Origin: CAYMDP01 sp964389375 | GTDB taxonomy: Bacteria > Bdellovibrionota > Bdellovibrionia > Bdellovibrionales > UBA1609 | Assembly: GCA_964389375.1 (NCBI GenBank) | Contig: CAYMDP010000027.1 | Coordinates: forward strand, 1-38,102 | Reading direction: 5' to 3' | Length of the DNA: 38,102 nucleotides | Shown: in pieces, positions 32,873-38,102 of the stretch | How the letters are laid out: every line of letters begins with the position of its first letter | Position numbering within the stretch: the first letter of the stretch is position 1 | Notes under the pieces: model-generated | Told to the model about the DNA's origin: nothing | Databases searched by the model: none | The model's input: the letters and a program-made list of their open reading frames with translations, nothing else | Translations under genes and position numbers: made by a program

Positions 32873-35800
32873 ATGATCAATCGAATTATTCATTTTTCTG
32901 TTTATAACCGAGGGCTTGTTCTTTTTTTAACAGGCCTCTTGGTCATTGCTGGTATCTATAGCTTTCAACATCTTCCCATTGATGCTGTTCCGGATATTAC
33001 AAATAACCAAGTTCAGATCAATACTGTCATCGAAGGTTTAGCTCCTGAAGAGATTGAACGGACAGTCACATTTCCCGTGGAATCGGCAATGAGAGGGGCT
33101 GCTGGAGTTGAGCAAGTCAGATCTATAACCCGATTTGGACTTTCTCAAGTGACAGTGGTTTTTAAAGACTCAGTGGATATTTACCGAGCCCGACAACTTG
33201 TGACCGAAAGATTGCAAAACGTTACCAATGATTTACCTGGTGGGGCAAAACCGCAATTAGGTCCTGTTTCGACGGGACTTGGTGAAATCTATCAATATAT
33301 TTTGGACTTTAAAGAGAAAAAATCAGGACAAGCTCGTACTGAACAGTTGATGGAGGTGAAAGCTCTTCAAGATTGGTATTTGAAGCCGCGCCTTTTGACC
33401 GTAGAGGGTGTTGCAGAAATCAATACTTCAGGAGGCTTTGAAAAGCAGTACCATGTCCAGCCAGATCCGCAAAAAATGGCAGCCTACGGAATTCATTTTG
33501 AAGAGATTAAAGAAGCTTTAGAAAAAGTGAATCGAAATGTGGGTGGTGGATACGTTGAGCAAACAGCAGAGCAATTTCTAATTCAAGGTGTGGGACTTCT
33601 CAAATCTCCTCAAGAAATTGAAAGAATTCCTGTTAAACAACTTGAATCCTTTAGAACAATTAAAATTGGTGACATTGCAAAAGTTGTTTTAGGTAAAGAG
33701 CTCAGAACAGGAGCCGCGACATACGATGGCAATGAAGTTGTACTCGGAACAGTCATGATGCTCTTGGGTGAGAATTCAAGAACTGTTTCAACTCGAGTCC
33801 ATGAAAAAATTGAAGAAATTAAAAAAACACTTCCCGAAAATGTGGAACTCGAAACCGTCTATAATCGATCTGATTTAGTGAATAAGACATTGGGCACTGT
33901 TGAGCACAATCTTATTTTAGGTGCTATTCTTGTTACAATTATTTTGTTGATATTTTTAGGCAATATTAGAGCTGCGATCATCACAGCGATCACAATTCCA
34001 TTATCTTTGCTTGCTACATTTTTAATGATGAAGCCACTTGGTTTATCAGGAAATTTAATGAGTCTAGGAGCTTTGGATTTTGGAATTATTGTGGATGGAA
34101 CAGTTATTGTTTTAGACAATTGTGTTCGCTTTATACAAATGCGCTACAAACAATTGGGTCGAAACCTGACCGCTGAAGAAATTAAGCAATCTGTCTACGA
34201 GGCGACAGTTGAAATTAGAACAGCTGCAGGTTTTGGAGAATTGATTGTGATCATGGTATTTTTGCCTGTATTTGCACTGACGGGTGTTGAAGGAAAAATG
34301 TTCACTCCCATGGCAGCCACTTTTATTCTAGCCGTTTTCGCAGCTCTCGTTTTTTCATTTACGACAGGTCCAGCATTGGCGAGTCTTTTTCTTTCTGGAA
34401 AGGCTCAAGACAAAGAACCTCGCTTGATGGTCTTGTTTAGAAATCTGTATATTCCATTCTTTGAGTTAGCTTTTAAGTACAAAAAAGCCACCATTTCTGT
34501 AGCTATTCTTTCAGTTGTTTTAGGTGTGGGCTTGTTTCAAACGCGTGGAGCAGAGTTTTTACCTCAGCTGAGTGAGGGATCTTTTGCTTTCCATATGATC
34601 AGACCTGTTAATGCTTCACTTTCTCAATCTGTCGAATTTCAAAAAAAGGCAGATCAAGTTGTTGAGGCTTTCCCAGAGGTTGATCACGTTTTTTCTAGAA
34701 TCGGAACGAGTGAAGTTGCGACAGATCCGATGGGCGTGAACGTATCTGATACTTACATTATGCTAAAACCAAGAGAAGATTGGCCAAATATTGATGGTAA
34801 CAAGCGAACTTATGTTGAACTCACATCATTGATGGTTGCGAGCCTTGAAAAAGAGTTGCCGGGTCAAACCTATCTGGCATCCCAGCCAATTCAAATGAGA
34901 TTTAATGAATTACTTGAAGGAACTCGTGCCGATGTGGCAATTAAAATTTTTGGACCGGATCTTGGGAAGCTTGTTGAGATTGCAAAAGAGACTCAAGCCA
35001 TTGTCTCTAAAGTCAAAGGCGCTGGTGACGTCGAAGTGGACCTAGCTGGAACTTCTCCTGTTTTGAGAATTGAGCCTCGTGATGATAAATTATCGAGCTA
35101 CAATGCCTCGATTAAAGATGTTCTTGATACAGTTTCAATAGCATTAGGTGGTCAAGAAGCAGGAATGATCTATGAGGGGGAAAGAAAATTTCCAATTGTG
35201 GTCAGGCTTGAAGATGATCTTCGAAGTGATTTGGCTGCTATTCAGAATCTTCCTGTAGGAATTGGAGCAAATTTGACTGTTCCACTACAAAATCTTGCCA
35301 ATGTTTCATTTAAAGAAACCTATGGATCAGTGAACCGGGAAAATTCAAACCGAAGAACAGCCGTGCTTGTTAATCTTCGCGGTCGAGATACTGAATCTTT
35401 TGTCTTGGAAGCTCAAAAGCTTGTGCAAGATCAAGTGAAATTGCCAGACGGATACTACTTTGAGTGGGGTGGAAACTTCAAAAACCTACAAGCGGCAAAA
35501 AGTAGACTGCTCATTCTAGCTCCCTTGGCTCTCGTTATTGTTTTGATGATGGTCTATGCCGCCTTTGGCAGTATCGGTGAAACACTTTTGATTTTCGGCT
35601 GCGTTCCTTTGGCTTTGGTTGGTGGGGTTCTGGGGCTGATTATTAATGGTCTGCCGTTTAGTATTTCTGCTGGAGTCGGATTCATCGCACTTTCGGGAAT
35701 TGCAGTCTTAAACGGCGTTGTTTTGGTGAGCTTCTTTAATAAACTTAAAGCAGAAGGAAAGACTGGAAAAGAACTCGTACTTGCAGGAACACTTGTCAGA

Positions 35801-36007
35801 TTGCGACCTGTGTTAATGACAGCTCTCGTGGCAGTTTTCGGTTTTATTCCGATGATGCTCTCGACAGGCGTTGGATCTGAAGTCCAAAGACCTCTGGCTT
35901 CAGTAGTTATCGGGGGAATTATTTCATCGACTCTGCTGACGCTTATTGTTCTTCCGGTTCTATTTTCAATTTTCGAATCAAAAATGACGGGCCGAGTGGC
36001 TCATTAA
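32873..36007 (+). CDS. CzcA-like heavy-metal RND efflux pump
   Basis: A 1044-residue pump of the heavy-metal (HME) subgroup: one TM helix, periplasmic domain, six TM helices, second periplasmic domain, and six TM helices. The metal/proton motif DFGIIVDGTVIVLDN gives D402 and D408 at the same positions as in CzcA. E415 is replaced by Asp (D415). It ends with the CzcA-type STGVGSEVQRPLASVVIGG. GGAG lies just before ATG 32873. Metals cannot be identified, but Zn/Co/Cd are the usual substrates for this type. It follows CzcC and the mini adaptor in one operon. Confidence 0.92.
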   Translation: MINRIIHFSVYNRGLVLFLTGLLVIAGIYSFQHLPIDAVPDITNNQVQINTVIEGLAPEEIERTVTFPVESAMRGAAGVEQVRSITRFGLSQVTVVFKDSVDIYRARQLVTERLQNVTNDLPGGAKPQLGPVSTGLGEIYQYILDFKEKKSGQARTEQLMEVKALQDWYLKPRLLTVEGVAEINTSGGFEKQYHVQPDPQKMAAYGIHFEEIKEALEKVNRNVGGGYVEQTAEQFLIQGVGLLKSPQEIERIPVKQLESFRTIKIGDIAKVVLGKELRTGAATYDGNEVVLGTVMMLLGENSRTVSTRVHEKIEEIKKTLPENVELETVYNRSDLVNKTLGTVEHNLILGAILVTIILLIFLGNIRAAIITAITIPLSLLATFLMMKPLGLSGNLMSLGALDFGIIVDGTVIVLDNCVRFIQMRYKQLGRNLTAEEIKQSVYEATVEIRTAAGFGELIVIMVFLPVFALTGVEGKMFTPMAATFILAVFAALVFSFTTGPALASLFLSGKAQDKEPRLMVLFRNLYIPFFELAFKYKKATISVAILSVVLGVGLFQTRGAEFLPQLSEGSFAFHMIRPVNASLSQSVEFQKKADQVVEAFPEVDHVFSRIGTSEVATDPMGVNVSDTYIMLKPREDWPNIDGNKRTYVELTSLMVASLEKELPGQTYLASQPIQMRFNELLEGTRADVAIKIFGPDLGKLVEIAKETQAIVSKVKGAGDVEVDLAGTSPVLRIEPRDDKLSSYNASIKDVLDTVSIALGGQEAGMIYEGERKFPIVVRLEDDLRSDLAAIQNLPVGIGANLTVPLQNLANVSFKETYGSVNRENSNRRTAVLVNLRGRDTESFVLEAQKLVQDQVKLPDGYYFEWGGNFKNLQAAKSRLLILAPLALVIVLMMVYAAFGSIGETLLIFGCVPLALVGGVLGLIINGLPFSISAGVGFIALSGIAVLNGVVLVSFFNKLKAEGKTGKELVLAGTLVRLRPVLMTALVAVFGFIPMMLSTGVGSEVQRPLASVVIGGIISSTLLTLIVLPVLFSIFESKMTGRVAH

Positions 36008-36047
36008 AAAATAACAGACGAACTTATTCGTCAAAAAAAGGAGATTT

Positions 36048-36293
36048 ATGAAACAAGCCCTCTTAATCACAGCCATCTTTTTTGGCATCAATGGATCAGC
36101 TTTAGCGAGCGATGGTCATGACCATAAAAAAGAGAAGCAACATCAACATAAGGAGCACAAGTGTGAGGCTTGTAAAAAGTCTGAGAAGGATTGCAAGTGT
36201 GATCACAAAGACGAGAAGCACGGTGAGCACGATGACCATTCTCACGATGAGAAAAAAGATGGAAAAAAACAAGAGAAGAAAGAGACGAAGTAA
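36048..36293 (+). CDS. Small His/Cys-rich exported protein
   Basis: An 81-residue protein with a signal peptide (MKQALLITAIFFGINGSALA) and a mature part of mostly His, Lys, Asp and Glu. About ten His and four Cys (CEAC and CKC) are followed by a Lys-rich tail. GGAG lies just before the ATG. Its composition suits a periplasmic metal sponge or chaperone. It lies 40 bases after CzcA on the same strand, so it is probably part of the same transcript. No known family. Confidence 0.7.
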   Translation: MKQALLITAIFFGINGSALASDGHDHKKEKQHQHKEHKCEACKKSEKDCKCDHKDEKHGEHDDHSHDEKKDGKKQEKKETK

Positions 36294-36320
36294 TTTAATA
36301 ACAAGTCTGTGTTCAATTGA

Positions 36321-36358
36321 TTAGTTGCAATTATTGGTATTTCCTTTAGTTGCACTAA
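36321..36358 (+). promoter_or_regulatory. Direct repeats upstream of the P1B ATPase gene
   Basis: TTAGTTGCA occurs at 36321-36329 and 36346-36354, 25 bases apart. The second is part of the inverted repeat TTAGT-TGC-ACTAA (36346-36358). A weak promoter (TTGCAC at 36350-36355, TATTAT at 36376-36381, 20-base spacer) may overlap. A metal-responsive regulator could bind here, but none is encoded in the window. Confidence 0.35.
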
Positions 36359-36397
36359 TTTTTCGTTGAAAGCTTTATTATCTAAAAAAGGGATCTT

Positions 36398-38102
36398 ATG
36401 AATCAACCAACTAAACATGATAACTGTTGTAGCCCTGGTCATTCACTTGATGAAAAAATTTTCAATCAGATTGATGATACAATTGTCTCTGTTTTTTCAG
36501 TCTCAGGAATGGATTGTGCTGATGAGATTGCAGCTATTCAAAAGTCGCTGAACCATCCTAAGGTTGCAAAAATCCATGCAAACCTAATGACCTCGCAAGT
36601 GACGGTCAATCACGATCCTACTTTTGAAAAAGGCGAAATTATAAGGCTGATCAATAGATCTGGAGTGAGAGTTCGAGAAACGACGACTCAGCTCTCATTT
36701 GTAGCGGAAAATAAGATTCGAGTTCTTCTGGTTTCAACTTCAGGAGTATTGGTTGCAGTTGGGTTGCTACTTCAATACCTGCTGAATGTTTCAGATGAAA
36801 TTTTGTTTGCGACCTTTTTAGCAGCGACACTTGCTGGGGGAACACTCATTTTTCCCAAAGCACTTCGATCTATCAGACAATTTTCTTTAGATATGAATGT
36901 GCTAATGACGATTGCAGCAATTGGAGCCTTTTTTATCAAAGAATACTCAGAAGCGGCAGCCGTCGTTTTTCTGTTTTCGCTTGCAGAAATGCTTGAGGCC
37001 TTTAGTGTAGCTCGTGCAAGAAAAGCTATTCGAGAGGTCCTGTCTGTAGTTCCCCAATTTGCAAATTTGGTTAAAGGAAGTCAGTTTGAACCCGTTGCCA
37101 TTGAAGAAGTGATAGTAGGCCAAGAAATTCTAGTACGGGTCGGCGATCGAGTTCCGCTTGATGGAACAGTGATATCGGGAAGCTCCTACGTTAATCAAGC
37201 CCCACTTACTGGGGAATCACAACCTGTATCAAAAAACGAAGGTGACACTGTATTTGCTGGAACGATTAATGAAAGTGGAAATTTAAATATAAAAGTGGTT
37301 CACGGTCACAAAGACACTAAAATTGCCAATGTGATCAGGCTGATCGAAGAGGCACAAAGTAAAAAGGCACCGTCTCAGATCTTTGTCGAACAATTTGCCA
37401 AAATTTATACTCCTGTGGTCACACTTGTGGCTGTGCTTGTCTTTTTACTTCCTCCTCTTTTGTTTTCTCAAAGTTGGGATATTTGGTTTTACCGGTCACT
37501 CGTATTTTTAGTTATTGCATGCCCATGTGCTCTTGTTATTGCAACACCTGTATCAGTTGTCTCAGCTCTGACAGCACTTGCTAAAAGTGGAGTTCTCGTT
37601 AAAGGGGGCGTCTATCTCGAGGCTCTTGGAAAATTACGAGCAGTTGCCGTTGATAAAACAGGCACGATTACTGAAGGTAAGCCTCATGTCGTATCTGAAA
37701 AGACATGGAAAAATAGCTCAGAAGACGAGTTTCTGAAAATAGCCCTCTCTTTAGAAAAAACTTCGACTCATCCGCTTGCTAAAGCAATTGTTGAGCACTG
37801 CTATCAAAAAAATAAAAAAGAATCAGCTGTCTCGCAGTTTCAAGTTATTCAGGGTCAAGGTGTTCAGGGAGTCATTGATTCACACTCTTACTTTGCAGGA
37901 AATCATAAGCTCGCACATAGCTTGGGCGTGTGTAATCCTGAGGTTGAAAGCTATTTACAATCTCTCGAAACTCAGGCTCAGTCCGTTATGATCGTAGGAC
38001 ACATGCCACACGATGGTTGTGCTGGAGAAATTCTAGGAATCTTCGGACTTGCGGATCAACCTCGTGAAGGTGTGAAGCTTGCAATCAAAAATTTACACAC
38101 AG
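36398..38102 (+). CDS. P1B-type heavy-metal ATPase, Zn/Cd/Pb type (3' end outside window)
   Basis: A continuous frame of 568 residues from ATG 36398, cut by the window end. An N-terminal Cys pair (DNCCSPGH) and one HMA-like domain (GMDCADE, Cys40) precede the membrane domain. Then come the actuator (APLTGES), the ion-site motif CPC (375-377) in IACPCALVIATPVSVVSAL, the phosphorylated Asp419 in DKTGTITEGK and the HP locus in STHPLAKAI. The HMA motif has Glu where most have the second Cys, as in the GMDCxxEE variant. This type exports Zn2+, Cd2+ or Pb2+ from the cytosol to the periplasm, where the RND pump can take over. The tail with the GDGIND hinge is not included. Confidence 0.92.
   Translation, partial: MNQPTKHDNCCSPGHSLDEKIFNQIDDTIVSVFSVSGMDCADEIAAIQKSLNHPKVAKIHANLMTSQVTVNHDPTFEKGEIIRLINRSGVRVRETTTQLSFVAENKIRVLLVSTSGVLVAVGLLLQYLLNVSDEILFATFLAATLAGGTLIFPKALRSIRQFSLDMNVLMTIAAIGAFFIKEYSEAAAVVFLFSLAEMLEAFSVARARKAIREVLSVVPQFANLVKGSQFEPVAIEEVIVGQEILVRVGDRVPLDGTVISGSSYVNQAPLTGESQPVSKNEGDTVFAGTINESGNLNIKVVHGHKDTKIANVIRLIEEAQSKKAPSQIFVEQFAKIYTPVVTLVAVLVFLLPPLLFSQSWDIWFYRSLVFLVIACPCALVIATPVSVVSALTALAKSGVLVKGGVYLEALGKLRAVAVDKTGTITEGKPHVVSEKTWKNSSEDEFLKIALSLEKTSTHPLAKAIVEHCYQKNKKESAVSQFQVIQGQGVQGVIDSHSYFAGNHKLAHSLGVCNPEVESYLQSLETQAQSVMIVGHMPHDGCAGEILGIFGLADQPREGVKLAIKNLHT

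Noticed and set aside
36112..36324. Plus-strand frame overlapping the His/Cys-rich protein gene
   Set aside because: It is a shifted reading of the same Lys-rich codons; the other frame has the signal peptide and ribosome site.

Overview
The window looks like chromosomal DNA of a Gram-negative bacterium with a periplasm and outer membrane. There are two RND/TolC-type efflux operons, several lipoproteins, many Sec signal peptides and an outer-membrane-barrel-like protein. The mix of families (lipase maturation factor, four-helix-bundle 23S-IVP-type protein, BlaI next to an M56-lytic transglycosylase fusion, many short exported proteins) fits a member of the Bdellovibrionota. That placement is inferred from gene content only. 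No rRNA, tRNA, CRISPR array or complete insertion sequence was seen.

Layout. 1-5.3 kb: a Fic-domain protein cut by the window edge, a soluble PQQ-type sugar dehydrogenase, a lipase maturation factor-like membrane protein, a class V aminotransferase and a small lipoprotein. 5.4-9.9 kb: a two-gene operon of an RND pump and a TolC-like channel, with no adaptor gene. 9.97-12.75 kb: an ABC-F ATPase that appears to start at ATT, then a DCC-thioredoxin-like/OsmC pair. 12.8-17.7 kb: a tight three-gene signalling operon of a PAS/GAF histidine kinase, a CheY-like receiver and a LOV-domain (blue-light type) hybrid kinase. A ten-N assembly gap splits the last gene artificially. 17.9-24.0 kb: mostly single metabolic or exported genes (barrel-like protein, lipoprotein, esterase, zinc-ribbon membrane protein, AI-2E/PerM family permease, VOC protein, sterol-desaturase-like protein). 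24.2-28.9 kb: small exported proteins, then a BlaI-type repressor with a paired operator, overlapping an M56 metallopeptidase fused to a lytic transglycosylase. One in-frame TAG interrupts the M56 gene near its start. An alpha/beta hydrolase and a hypothetical gene follow. 28.9-30.5 kb: a RelE-like toxin/Xre antitoxin pair behind a perfect 16-bp palindrome, a truncated IVP-type gene and a palindrome-rich stretch with no convincing gene. 30.5-38.1 kb: a visibly more AT-rich heavy-metal efflux island (CzcI-like, CzcC, a miniature CzcB, CzcA, a His/Cys-rich small protein and a P1B-type ATPase cut by the window end).

How the genes work together. The metal island combines periplasmic metal-binding proteins, an RND exporter to the outside and a cytosolic-side P-type exporter. 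The BlaI/M56-SLT pair has the layout of a beta-lactam sensing circuit, but a murein-cleaving fold replaces the penicillin sensor, which suggests a cell-wall-state sensor. The three signalling genes look like one phosphorelay with a probable light input and no DNA-binding output. The most interesting items are the M56-SLT sensor, the LOV hybrid kinase and the miniature CzcB.
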